A DNA stretch of 64,000 nucleotides, from contig NC_087084.1 in the NCBI RefSeq assembly GCF_026151205.1, positions 4,581,538 through 4,645,537 of the forward strand, written 5' to 3'. The position numbers and the translations under genes were made by a program. The DNA comes from Bolinopsis microptera (lineage: Eukaryota; Ctenophora; Tentaculata; Lobata; Bolinopsidae). The notes under the pieces are model-generated. The model searched no databases, was not told where the DNA came from, and was given only the letters and a program-made list of their open reading frames with translations. This document shows positions 49,801 through 60,816 of this stretch, one piece after another; position 1 is the first letter of the stretch, and every line of letters starts with the position of its first letter.

Positions 49801-52526
49801 TCGCTGTCATCATCCTAACTTCCCTAGATGTTAATTTACTGAGCAAAGCAGTAAAATTGGGAATATCGTTTGCACATTTGAGTCTGGACACAAACCATGC
49901 AAAGAAATCGTCGTTCACTTCAGTCAAAATTGAGTTCTTGTGTATGTGATGAGTGATCGGAGAGAACTCCTCGTTTATTTCTCCTGAATTTTTAGCAAGC
50001 TGCGACGTCATTAGCTGCTGGCAAGGTAATGTATGCTGTAGACTCCGCTTTCTGTCCACAGCGTATTTGGTCGTGTCACGCTTACTCATAGTCCTAGGTT
50101 CGATGTCATCTTCTTTTCCGTTCTGCCATATGACAAGAACGGTGTCGTTGCTGACATCTCCCCCACTATCAGTTCTTTCCTTGTGATTGAAATTATCCAC
50201 AGCTCCTTGGATCGGAATCCCAGGTTTAATAGAATTATTCACTGGGCATCGATCCTTTCCCGCAGTATCGATATCTGTCTGAGCCATTTCAATGTCGTCT
50301 CTTTTCATTGAATCGTAGCCTATTCCAAAGCCGAACCTGTTGATGATGTCAATAAGTTCTCGTGACTTTGTCAGACAGTGAACAGCTTGTGTTATGCCAC
50401 AATGCATCGGTGTCTTAAGACCAGAGATCCAACAAGAAAAGAACTGAAATGATGCATCAAATTTCAGAAACCACGAATCCCCCTGCACAACTTTTCTGCC
50501 CGAGAACAGTTTCGAGATAAACTTCAACCATTGAGGCGGCCTTTCATCTTTGAATCGCTCTAGAGATAGAGCCAAATCACTGGGCAAGCACAGACTGTCC
50601 TCCAATTCAAACTTATATGAACTGATTTCAGCTGACAAGATTTTTGCACATTCCGTAATTGCATCACGATCTCTAAGGTTATGTTCAATAATTCCAGATA
50701 CTGGAACTGATGACTTGAACACTATCTGGGTCACAGATCTGTCTTTAGGGTAAGAAAATGATATATCCTCTCCGAATAATTTGATGAGATTGAATTTTGT
50801 CGCTCGATTATTGAAATTAAGATCTAAATCATTGTTTATACACTCTGTGATATCGGTCAGCTTGTAAGCTTGTGTTTGAAAATCAAGCTTTTCGAATACC
50901 TCCTTCAATCCGTCTTCGTGAATATTCTCTTCACTTTCTCTATGAAAATTGTTCATAAGTTTTTCAACCTGTCTCTCATAAGAACGTAGGTATGAGCTCA
51001 TGCATGCATTGTGATAGTAAATGTCAGCTGCAAAGATGTCACCTACGGATTGGCAGTAGATGTATTGCCTGCGGAGATCATCTTCGTTGAAAGCCATTGC
51101 ACTCAGAAATTTTGAAGCCCGTGAGGTTCCCATTTTCATCTCAGAGACTCTGAATAGCTGTGAGGTTTGATTTGGCCATGATCCTGCTTGGTGCTTTTGA
51201 CAGATGGAGCATTTTGTAGCTTTAGATTTCTTACTCGGTTGGTCAGGTATCTCTCCGCTTGCTGATCTAGACCTGGTGCTTTCACGTTTTCTTTTTGTAG
51301 TTTCACTGGACGTTCCTTGTGCTTCTTGAGATAGATCTTTTAATGTTGATTTGGGTTTAAATTCTTTGAATTTTCTCATATAATTTTTAAAGCACTGTTT
51401 TGGACTTTTCATTTTATTGGACTTAGACTGGTTGTGGAAGCGAAAAGTGTCAGGACATTTAGCTATGTTGTCTAGAACTTCACTATCTCCCATTTTAATG
51501 GCAGCTTCGCACACCATCTTTCGTTTATCGTCATCTCCTGTAGAATTAAGCTTCGTCACGTTTTAAAACAGTAAAGCTCGAAATGACTATGTTAGAAATA
51601 AATCTATCAATTAAAAGTGATTCAAATTGTATTTAACTAAAATGTTACTAGCTTTATTATAGTTTTATTTTACCTTTTAAATCACGCTCTGGATATTTTT
51701 CTTCTTTTTTGCATAAAACACATACTCGGTTCGCATTCGTGTTTTTTGCAAGTTTTGCTCCGTCTTGTAAGAGACTAATTCCTTTGATCTTGGATTCAGG
51801 ACCCGTTTTATTACTCTAAAAATAATGACATTGTAGGATACATTTCTCGTTACAAAATACAAAATCCGAGTCTACTTGAAGCTTCATAACAATTAAATTA
51901 ATGTTAGTATACAAAATATTGTTAACCTGCACAACTGATATACTAATTAATGAAAAATTAATTAATGAAAAATGTTTTAACCTACATTTATTCCTGATGG
52001 TCCTGGAATTTCATCGTCAATAGGAGGTGGTGAAGACACTCTGGGAACAGCATCTTCTGATATACTAATCTCTAGGTCCTAAATTTATTAGACCCATCAT
52101 CACGAAGTAATTTAATACAAAAATATCATATTCACGAAAGAGCTATTCATAGTACAATACTGAACTTTTTAATATTTAAGAAAATTCGAAATAGTTGAGT
52201 CGACCATCAAACTTACACCATCTAAAGCATTGATTGAAACACGATGATATGTCACCCTCCTAGCACTCTGCCTTCTCAAAAGCCACTGTTTGCGTGACCA
52301 CAATATCAACACAAAACAACCTGAAAGTCGATGCTCTTAGCTCTTCGATATTGCTTTATTATACAAACTGCGTAGATAGCAATAACTTATCAATAAATAC
52401 ACTGATGATTATAGGAACTAACTTCAAGCAACAATATAATCGCTAAAGTAACGTCTGAAACTTACCAAGTATCACACAAAGACCCCAAAGAGTAACAACT
52501 GGAATGACAACAAACCAAGCATTCAT
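46889..52526 (-). CDS. Transposon protein: N-terminal membrane segment, zinc-binding-like clusters, FEN/PIN-like motifs, CXC-like C-terminus
   Basis: Five exons: 52466-52526, 52217-52320, 51986-52078, 51674-51815 and 46889-51537. All introns are GT-AG (136-170 bp) and phases agree at every junction, giving about 1682 residues. Residues 1-28 form a hydrophobic signal-anchor followed by basic SRKQWLLRR. Then come a Ser/Pro/acidic linker, C118-x2-C121, a basic nuclear-signal-like stretch near 215-240, and C243-x2-C246 with H309-x2-C312. Near 1413-1507, the order EADDR, VVSPDTD and HALTGCDT with VGTK matches the acidic motifs of FEN/XPG-type PIN nucleases. Residues 1645-1672 are a CXC-like cysteine cluster (CKCKSC...CPC...CKC). 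The main exon alone also starts with an in-frame ATG at 51559, but that codon lies in the intron of the spliced model. It is probably the element's transposase or nuclease; no DDE triad was recognised. Confidence 0.75.
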
Positions 52527-52987
52527 ATTCACGACAAGGTTTCACTGCTGAACCAAGAAGTAGGCGAAATTGGTACACGTTTCAAAATAACTGTCGAGTA
52601 CTGTTGAGAATTCCAGAGGCAGGGTATCCAGTTACGTAGGTTAATCTCAAAGGTTGTGAAAGATAACTCAAAAATTGTAATTTAGTAGTAAGCACGGTAC
52701 AATCAAGAAACAATGTTTCACAGTGGAATATAATACGACAGCAACAAAGTAGGTATTTCTACTTTGTATTACAAAAGCGCTAATTATACCTGTTTCAAAA
52801 GCATCCTGTCTGGAAGTTCCCTGACTGCCGTGTGAATCTTTGGATCTATTTTTTGATCTATTTTTATATTGATATGATTTGTATATACCTATATATTCAT
52901 CGCATAATTTCCATGTACGCCTGAACAAACCTGGCACCATCAAATCTTACATGGAAACCCCAGAACTATTTAAAATATAAATAAATA
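52527..52987 (-). promoter_or_regulatory. 5' region of the transposon gene
   Basis: About 460 bp between the start codon and the right inverted repeat. It should hold the promoter and 5' UTR. No clear core element or second gene is visible; a minus-strand frame at 52668-52943 shows no recognisable features. Confidence 0.35.
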
Positions 52988-53383
52988 TTTAACTTTCACA
53001 ATATTATATACTCAACTTCGTGAATTTAGTAGTACTTAAAGCCTGGCATTGCCATCGCGCCTTGGTCAAAATTAGTTTTTTTCATTTTTCTCAAAAACTA
53101 AGTCCCTAAAGGCTTTGATACCTTCATAGTGCTAATATAAATATGCATATTGCAGTCATTTTAAGCCCAAATATAAGTCTCTAAGCCCTTCAGAGGCTGA
53201 GATACGAATTTTCCACATACGCGTCTTATATGAAATATGGGCGTGGCTCCACAGGGTTGGGACTAGCGACACAAAATTCCCCCCTCGGTGATTTGAGTTA
53301 CCAATGGCCTATTTAACCCGATTCAGTAGCAAAAAACTCTATGCAGCAAAGTGCACACTCAACACCTCCCTGCTACTGGAGTA
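52988..53383. repeat. Right terminal inverted repeat of the large transposon
   Basis: Inverse of 46335-46730. The sequence beyond it (53384-53512) carries TAGCGTCATC repeats followed by their complement GCTAGATGACG, an inverted pair able to fold. Confidence 0.9.
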
Positions 53384-53512
53384 TAGCGACAATGTCGCTA
53401 ATTGGCGTCATCTAGCGTCATCTAGCGTCATCTAGCGTCATCTATCATCATCTGGCGATATTTCACGCTAGATGACGCTAGATGACGCTAGATGACGTCA
53501 TATGTCGAATTT
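53384..53512. repeat. Palindromic TAGCGTCATC array at the right terminus
   Basis: Four to five copies of CTAGCGTCAT, a spacer CTGGCGATATTTCA, then copies of CGCTAGATGA in inverse orientation. Shorter than the left array but built from the same word. 53520-53699 beyond it shows nothing recognisable. Confidence 0.85.
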
Positions 53513-53699
53513 CAACTATCAGTAAAGGTCCGGAATGTGGAGTGAATTAACAAGAATCCCTGAATACAAAGGATAATTTTCTGAAAAAGTAATATCATAG
53601 TGAAATTTACAAACCATTATAAAATCGATTTATGTAATATGTAAATAACATTGTGACAACAGCCAATTTGCTTTATCTTTGCGATCTAAATGGACTCAC

Positions 53700-56600
53700 G
53701 TAAGAAAATTCTCCAGGCAGGCCAGGTTGACCATCATATCCGGGAACTCCAGGCTCTCCTCTGCCTCCACGTCGTCCAGGCATTCCAGCGAGTCCATCCA
53801 GACCAGGCCTTCCCCCAGATCCCAGCAAACCATCGTCACCTGGTCATTGGTCAAGACTCAGTCAGTAAAATTTTACACTCGTAACTTGTTGAAGCTTTGA
53901 AGCTTGTATATTACCGCCCATAAGGTTAGCAAGTGTCAGGTACTAACCATGTATAAATAAATAATTTCAACATCTTGATCTTTTCTCGCTCTGAACGCGT
54001 CAATTTGGAGGTGATAAGCGTACTGTCACTCAGATGACAGATTTAAACGATTTATTACCTATTTTTTATTTATTTTGTTATTTTTTCAATTACCTGGTGC
54101 TCCCCGAGCTCCGTCAGCACCGGGGTCTCCCCTTTCTCCCTTTTGAGCGTAACGTACTTTACCGTCCCGTCCATCTTCTCCTGGACTACCTAAAAGAAGT
54201 TAAAAGGTAACATATAATGCCTTCGACTGCACAACTATTCAAAAAAAATACATTTCACTCCAGTTTAATTGAGTTTATCAATATTTTGAACCTAAAACTC
54301 TCTACCTTTTCGTCCATTTAAGCCAGTAGTGCCATCAAGTCCCCTTTCACCAGGAGTACCATCAGTTCCAGCAGTACCAGGTGCTCCTGGAGCTCCTCTC
54401 AAACCAGGGGTTCCTCCCATTCCTCTCAAACCTGGTCTTCCGGGCATACCGTTCACTCCTACACGGACATTCGATTAGGTCGGTAGTCTAATAATAATCT
54501 AGTCGATAGTCTAATAATAATCTAATAACATAATGACTCATTGTCTTCATAGTTTAATGACTCATTGACTCATTGTCTTTATAGTTTCGTGTAGTTTTTA
54601 CTCATAATTGTCTACAGAGAGTAACCTAACAATTAAAAATATTAATTAACTAATTAACTAATTAACTAACTAAATAACTAACCTGATGTACCCTTCTGAC
54701 CGTTCACTCCGTTAAACCCATCTCTACCAGGTGAACCAGGTGCTCCTCCTAACCCAGGCTCTCCACCCTGGCCTGGGGTACCAGGGACACCAGCTCGTCC
54801 CGGGGAACCGGGCAGTCCTCCGTCCCCCATGAGACCGTCAATACCCTGGCAAAGGGAGGGGGTTGTTATTCTTAGTGACAAGATAGGGGTAAACATTGAT
54901 CAGACTGTTAAAATGATGAATTGAACCCCAAAACCGAGGCAAATTGACGAAGTTTTGCTTTGTTTTAGAAGCTTACGTTAATTCCTGGTGCTCCAGAGGT
55001 ACCTGCCTCTCCTCGCTCTCCGTTTTCTCCATCAGCACCATCTTCTCCTCTCATTCCTGGGAAATTCAATATGGTTAAAACGTATCACTTTTTTAAAAAT
55101 GTTCCTTTTTCTGATGTTAGACCGGATTCAGTTTTTATTTACTGATTGACAACGTTTTCCGGACGGTCCCGTTTCCTTTATCTTATAGTGCTCGATTTGA
55201 AAGTACGGTTCATATGTTCTAAACAGAAAAAATAAAATATTATATAAGTTCAGGACAACATTGACCTGGTAATCCTCGCATGTCCAGACCGGGTGCACCG
55301 TCCAAACCTGGATCTCCCATAGCACCGGGTAAACCGGGGGTTCCTGATAAGAAATATTGTTAGGTTAATTTGAAACTTAAATAATTTAATTTTGAACGAA
55401 TATTTACTGAAATAAACTCTTGAATCAGAAGTAGCGATACTGTAGCAGCACAGTTGTAGTAGTACTGTAGTAGTACTGTAGCAGTACTGTTATAGTACTG
55501 TATTACTGTATTATGTATTAGTAACGAAGTAATATCAGTACTTGACTCTCTTGCCAAAAAAGGCTCTGATAACTTGGACTCCACTCAAGTGCTACTATAC
55601 CAATACCAAAAGTATTATGGAAGGGAGCGCTGCGGCAGCGGAGCATAAGTCATCAAAAAATGAGGGAAAGATGGAGAACGTTGCCCAACACTCACTTCAA
55701 ACGAGTATGGAGACACAAGTTCGCCAGATCAATCCCGAAACTTGGCAAAGAGAGCACAAGAAAAGCGACACAATTCCTTACTGGACATTGTGAACTAAAC
55801 TACCATACTAATAAGTTCAAGCCGACAACGGTCCCTAAAATTTGTCCACACTGTCTCATGGAAGAGGAGATAATGAACCACTTTATTGGTCAGTGCCCAA
55901 AGTGGTCTTACCAACGAGGAGGATACTTTTACTCCTTCTATCTTAGTGTGACAGAAATAGTGGACAAGTTCTCACTACCAAGGATCATCGGCTTCATACA
56001 AGCAACAAAACGATTCACCAAATGCGGAGAAAACAAAGTTTAACTTTTTTCTCCACTTATTAATATTTTACCGGGGTAAGCACAGGGCTCCAATGCTCTA
56101 TTTTACAGTGGTCATGATCTATCTTATAGTGATAATGACCACAGCCCCCTACGAAGAAGAAATAATATCAGTACTGTATCAGAATACTATATTATAATCA
56201 CCTCTCATTCCTATTTCAAAATATATATAATATATATAATCTAATTTTAACCGAATATTAACTGAAATAAACTCATAAAATGGGGTAAGCAGTACAGTTG
56301 TAGGATTGATGTATTAATAAAGTAACAGTAGAATTGTAGAAGAACAACATACAACTATATAATCACCTCTCATTCCTAATTCACCAGGGTTACCCCGGGC
56401 ACCAGGGAGTCCTGGTTGTCCGGATAGCCCATCATTTCCAGGTTCTCCTGGTCGACCAGGTAAAGCGAATCCCTGCAGGTTCAAAAGTTAAACTTTCATT
56501 AAACTAATTTATTTAATCACGGAAGTTAACTGATTAGGTATAAAATCGGATTTATATTATGCACGTTCAGAGACCTGATTCTCATTCAGTTTGTGTTGCT

Positions 56601-58492
56601 TTACAGTAAGATGCATGTTTGCATATTAATAAGACTTCTCCATATTGATAAGACTCACAGTGGTTCCAGGGCGGCCAGGTTCCCCTGGTGCTCCACCTCT
56701 TCCAGGTGAGCCAGGTAGTCCAGCTCCTCCGGGACCTCCCATAATTCCTAGATCTCCGGGAGCTCCTCTGTTTCCTGTGAGATGTTAGTTTTTTGAAAAC
56801 CAGAACACCAGTTAAAAAGTATGATAGGGACATGAAAGTTTGTGTTAAATTAAAAATCTAGTGCGGGTTCATATTTGTTTCAGAAACAGAACCTCCTAAA
56901 ATCCTACGGATACCAAACAAATAGACGTAATTTATTCCCACCTGGGATTCCGAGTCTTCCATTGCTTCCTCTCTTCCCGGGTGCTCCTCTTAGTCCTGGG
57001 GTACCCTGAAATATATCCGGGATCAGGGACGAGTTAGATACTACCAGCAACTTTACAAAGGGGTCATGTGTCATCTGTTATAGGTTAGCAAGAGTTGTTT
57101 TGTCCAGATGGAAATAGTCAAGGCTAATACATTAGTAGCAAAGAGTTTGGGAAGGACGATACTTACAGGGAAGCCAGCAATACCATCAATACCAGGGCCT
57201 CCTGGCGTTCCTAATCTTCCGGGCTCTCCGTTTAATCCGGGGGTTCCGTCATCTCCCTGTTGGTGCATTGCATAAGATAACAATTTATTAACAAAGCATT
57301 TTGCGTCTTCTTACAAGACTTTTGTTAAATTATTAATAAAATTTTGCTAGCTATCACCGGAACACTTCTTTTCTAGTAGCTCACACACCTTAAAATTGTA
57401 CCAAACCCCATAGTAACATTACACAGCAACATGTCAAATAACTCACCGGAAGTCCACCTCGTCCCCTAAGAGGAGGTAGTTTAGGAGTGGTTCCCGGTTC
57501 TCCAGGTGCTCCTCGCAGACTCTTACCAGGTTCACCTGTCTCACCAGGTAACCCTCTTTGTCCGGTTCCGCCTCTGGATCCTCCTCTACCTGGGGACCCC
57601 TGTAATAGTTTTACAGGTTAACATGTTGTATGGTTGTGTATAATATCAAGTGTTTTATCTATCAGTGAGAAACATCTTTTTACCACTACTTAGACTTTTG
57701 TCGATTGCCTTTAGTAGTCTGTTTCATGACAATGGAATTATGCCAGAACATGAATTCAAATAACCAACTCACATTTCTGCCAGGTCTGCCATCTTTACCC
57801 CGGTCTCCAGGTTCACCAAGTCCACCAGGTGTGCTTGGAATACCGTCCCTCCCAGGCTCTCCTCGGTCACCAGGTCTTCCGGGTCTACCCTGAACACGGC
57901 AATTTGTTAGTCAGATGAAATACGAGCAGTTTCGTCATATATTTTGGTGCTGTGGTTGTCTACGGTATTTTGGTGATGAGAACTAGACTCACCATGTCTC
58001 CCATTGAACCAGGTCTGCCCCTGTTTCCGTCCCTTCCTCCTTCACCGCCATCACCCGGGAGACCAATTGTACCTGGGCTACCAGGGGTTCCTGACTGTCC
58101 GGCTTCTCCTCTACCTCCTAGATGGAAATTTCGTCACAATAATGTTATTTATTCTTTAAAGGGTCCGATGAGAAAATTTGAATGGAAAGAAAACTACAGA
58201 AATGAACAAAGACATCAGAGAAAAATATCCAGGAGACAAACATTATCAGAGAAAATCGTTTTTAGTGGGTATTGGTTTGTTTTGATAAAAATTATATTAC
58301 GATAAACTGACCTGGTCGTCCAGCAGTGCCAGGAAATCCTGCTCTGCCAGGAGCTCCATCAGCACCAGGTTCACCAGGTTCTCCTCTTTCTGTGTTCTGA
58401 CCGGGCTCACCAGCTCGTCCCTGGTCTCCGGGCTCTCCTCTCTTTCCGGGGGAGCCTGGTGATCCATCTCTTCCTAGACGACCTGGGTCTCC
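53700..58492 (-). CDS. Non-fibrillar (type IV-like) collagen alpha chain, 14 internal exons, partial
   Basis: Exons: 58312-58492, 57993-58117, 57773-57889, 57447-57599, 57167-57256, 56942-57005, 56659-56774, 56367-56472, 55266-55343, 54977-55056, 54683-54845, 54306-54458, 54094-54189 and 53700-53839. All are GT-AG and in phase, giving 554 residues of Gly-X-Y. The repeat is broken by short interruptions, e.g. GQNTERGEP, GIPSTP, GTTPKLPPLRG, GFALPG, GLDMRG and GKVRYAQKG. Such imperfections are typical of basement-membrane and other non-fibrillar collagens, and exon lengths are not the 54 bp series of fibrillar genes. No NC1 or other C-terminal domain is visible: the last exon ends GEFSY at a good donor, and the large transposon begins about 190 bp further on. 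The N-terminus is not secured either (see candidates at 60084 and 60427). The product would be a secreted triple-helical matrix protein. Confidence 0.85.
55440..55510. repeat. TACTGTAGTAG simple repeat
   Basis: Degenerate runs of GTAGTACTGTA words directly before the retrotransposon remnant, in the same collagen intron. Confidence 0.7.
55542..56043 (+). pseudogene. 3' remnant of a non-LTR retrotransposon (RNase H end and zinc-knuckle tail) in a collagen intron
   Basis: Opposite strand to the collagen, inside its intron between exons 56367-56472 and 55266-55343. A first frame reads LDSLAKKGSDNLDSTQ, like the last RNase H motif. After a frameshift near 55595 a second frame has TQFLTGHCELNYH and a Cys-x2-Cys...His...Cys knuckle (CPHCLMEEEIMNHFIGQC), the usual C-terminus of the ORF2 of non-LTR elements with RNase H. 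The reverse transcriptase part is gone, as expected from 5' truncation. The tail to about 56160 may be its 3' UTR. Confidence 0.75.
56195..56215 (-). pseudogene. Duplicated fragment of a collagen exon end
   Basis: AATCACCTCTCATTCCTA here repeats the 3' end and donor of the collagen exon 56367-56472. Without the rest of the exon it cannot code. It implies a local duplication of exon end plus intron. Confidence 0.5.
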
Positions 58493-60083
58493 CTGTCATA
58501 AGAGATTTGTGAGAAAATATAAAGTTGTGTAATTTAGGTTACGGTGAATTATTGTAATCGGCCCAAAACAAATCAGTTAAGTTTCAAAATATTTGTTTGG
58601 GATTTTAAACTTAGGCACCAAAATCCTATCTAGTTCGGCTGCCAGACTTTGGGGCCGGAGTGATATGATCCACCATATACGTCATCAAGTAATTAACATG
58701 CAAGCTTGAAGCTTGTGGCGTATAATTAGTGATGTGATCCATGGATTGAATATAATTGACCTAGAAATGGGCTAGATCTGGGGTAGAGTTCATATGAGTT
58801 GGGTATGTCGTGTAGAAAGAACAAAGGTCGTACAGAATACTGCTGGAAGGAGTAGTCTCCCAGTGCCTTTCTCCACTTGAATATATACACATAGTTTTTA
58901 TAAATGAGGATCGAACGATATAACATCGTTTGATCTTTATCTTTCGTGGTAAAAGTTTCCGGTGGATTAGAATAATATTGACATAATCAGAAAAGGGGTG
59001 AGGGTTCTGTCGACGTTTATTAACTTAGAAAGTTCAAATAATCACAATTATTTGAATTATTTAATTATAATTTTTCGTGATCCAAAGGTAACTGGTAAAG
59101 TAATAATTGGTAGTGGTATAAAACCTGATACACGAGCCGTTGACGGACAACTAAGAACCTTTCAATTTTACCTAGTTAACTAATTAACATGCAAGCTTGG
59201 GAAATCCAATCAGCTCCGTCAACTAAGAACCAATCAATACATATCCCCGACAACTAAGAACCTCTGGAGATATACTTAAAGCATTCAGATTTCCACTGAT
59301 TTCACAGCTGTGCTATATATATTTCTGCATTAATTAAGATTAGGAGAAGCTTTTTTAAGATTATGATAGTTCAAACTCACTATAATAATTGCATACAAAA
59401 TAAATTACTCAATCTCATGGCCACTGCAGTATTTGAGTATTTGGCAATCTCAATCGCCCAGCAGAGTAGATGGCTGTATCTTTAGGATTCTAGAGGGAGT
59501 AGATATTAACATGTACCCGTCCGTGTCCAAACACTTCTTCGTATACTTCATAATACACAGCTACTTACTAAACTGTCATTTGAACCTTACCCAGGTTCTT
59601 GCTTGTCCGGCTGGTAGGATGGTTATAATATGGATCACATCAAAATTGATACGTCACTGATTGGGCCATGTGATGGATTACACAGGATTTACACAGGATT
59701 TTACACAGGATTAAATTAAATTATAGATTCATTATCATGGACCGTCATACCCAGGTTCTTGCTTGTCCGGCTGGTAGGATGGTTATAATATGGATCACAT
59801 CAAAATTGATACGTCACTGATTGGGCCATGTGATGGATTACACAGGATTTACACAGGATTTTACACAGGATTAAATTAAATTATAGATTCATTATCATGG
59901 ACCGTCATAATTGTTTACAGAAATTAATGAAAACAATCTACGTCACTGATTGGGCCATGTGATGGATTACACAGGATTTACACAGGATTTTACACAGGAT
60001 TAAATTAAATTATAGATTCATTATCATGGACCGTCATAATTGTTTACAGAAATTAATGAAAACAATCATCTTTCATGTGATAC
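58493..60083. other. Long collagen intron or intergenic DNA with local tandem duplications
   Basis: No supported exon. 59589-59748 and 59749-59908 are direct copies with a 160 bp period. The part starting TACGTCACTGATTGGGCC is copied once more (59939 on, 130 bp period). Each copy holds three ACACAGGATTT words. Fragments of ACAACTAAGAACC occur near 59145, 59218 and 59248. Confidence 0.75.
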
Positions 60084-60138
60084 CTGTGGGAGCCCGGAAT
60101 GAGAGGTTCCTAGTTGTCGGTCACCAGCGTGTACTTTA
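60084..60138 (-). CDS. Candidate N-terminal exon of the collagen gene
   Basis: Open between acceptor CGTTTTAG and donor GTATCA. It would code KVHAGDRQLGTSHSGLPQ and has the phase needed to connect exon 60427-60512 to the Gly-X-Y exon at 58492. Part of it (CGACAACTAGGAACCTCT) resembles inverted repeats nearby, which lowers confidence. Confidence 0.3.
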
Positions 60139-60426
60139 CTAAAACGTTTTACACGTGATTTTATTTGAGATGTATCTATAGTTCAATTAATAATTTGTCT
60201 TTCAAAACAATTAGTGCGTTTTTGTTAATAATTAGCGCGTTCTTCTAGTCCACAGTTTTCCAAAACAATTAGCGTGTTCTAAAGTTCTAATACTCTAATA
60301 GTCTACCTCAGTTTTCCATGCAATAATACTCATGTGCTTCGTGTTATTCATGTACTGCATGTACTTCATTACTTCACTGTAATCTACTTTTCTTGTTGCC
60401 ACAATCTGTATTTACTATTTACTTAC

Positions 60427-60512
60427 CTCGTCGTTTCTCGCTTGGAAATACCACCCTCAAGTCGTGTCTTCAACGTTTGTATGAGTTGGTCTCCGACAAG
60501 GACAACTCTCTG
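60427..60512 (-). CDS. Candidate upstream exon of the collagen gene
   Basis: Open from acceptor TATTATAG to a strong donor GTAAGT. It codes QRVVLVGDQLIQTLK and continues to RETT, a plausible non-collagenous N-terminal segment. It fits the collagen frame only through exon 60084-60138. No signal-peptide exon was found upstream, so it could belong to another transcript. Confidence 0.35.
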
Positions 60513-60816
60513 CTATAATACCATCTTATAACCATCCTATAAACAGCTTAAAAAGCGTGTAATTCACCAGAAAGGACACTATAACCGCACCAAAGAAGTG
60601 CAGGTTATATCTTAATTATTAAATTATAGGACAATGTGAGATAGAGTTACGTGGATACAGCTGTACGGAAAAGAGCTGTAAGTAATAGTTTAGTGAGGTT
60701 CAACACTACCAACAGTACAACTTACACCCTTGTTTATTTTAATCGTTATATTTCTCACGTTGCGCGTAGTCAATTTTAATTTTTAGAAGTGAAGAGGAAA
60801 ACACGTGGTTGTTAAA
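60513..60816. promoter_or_regulatory. Divergent intergenic or 5' leader region
   Basis: Lies between the candidate minus-strand exon and the plus-strand GalNAc-transferase start. It contains TCAATTTTAATTTTTAG at about 60770, which looks like a splice acceptor in the 5' leader of the plus-strand gene, 30 nt before the start codon. No core promoter motif is clear. Confidence 0.3.

Larger units (their letters stand above)
45799..53512 (-). mobile_element. Large DNA transposon with ~396 bp inverted repeats, coding for a FEN/PIN-like, CXC-like protein
   Basis: Inverted repeats 46335-46730 and 52988-53383 match over about 396 bp with scattered differences. They share landmarks such as CCAGTAGCAGGGAGGTGTTG and TCAAATCACCGAGGGGGGAA. 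Outside both lie arrays of TAGCG palindromic words. A CAACTAT word occurs on both flanks (45792-45798 and 53513-53519) and could be a 7 bp target duplication, but that is not proven. Inside is one spliced minus-strand gene. The element lies about 190 bp downstream of the last visible collagen exon. The outer limits are uncertain; the inverted repeats are clear. Confidence 0.8.

Noticed and set aside
57705-58305. Plus-strand proline-rich frames
   Set aside because: Antisense shadows of the Gly-X-Y collagen exons.
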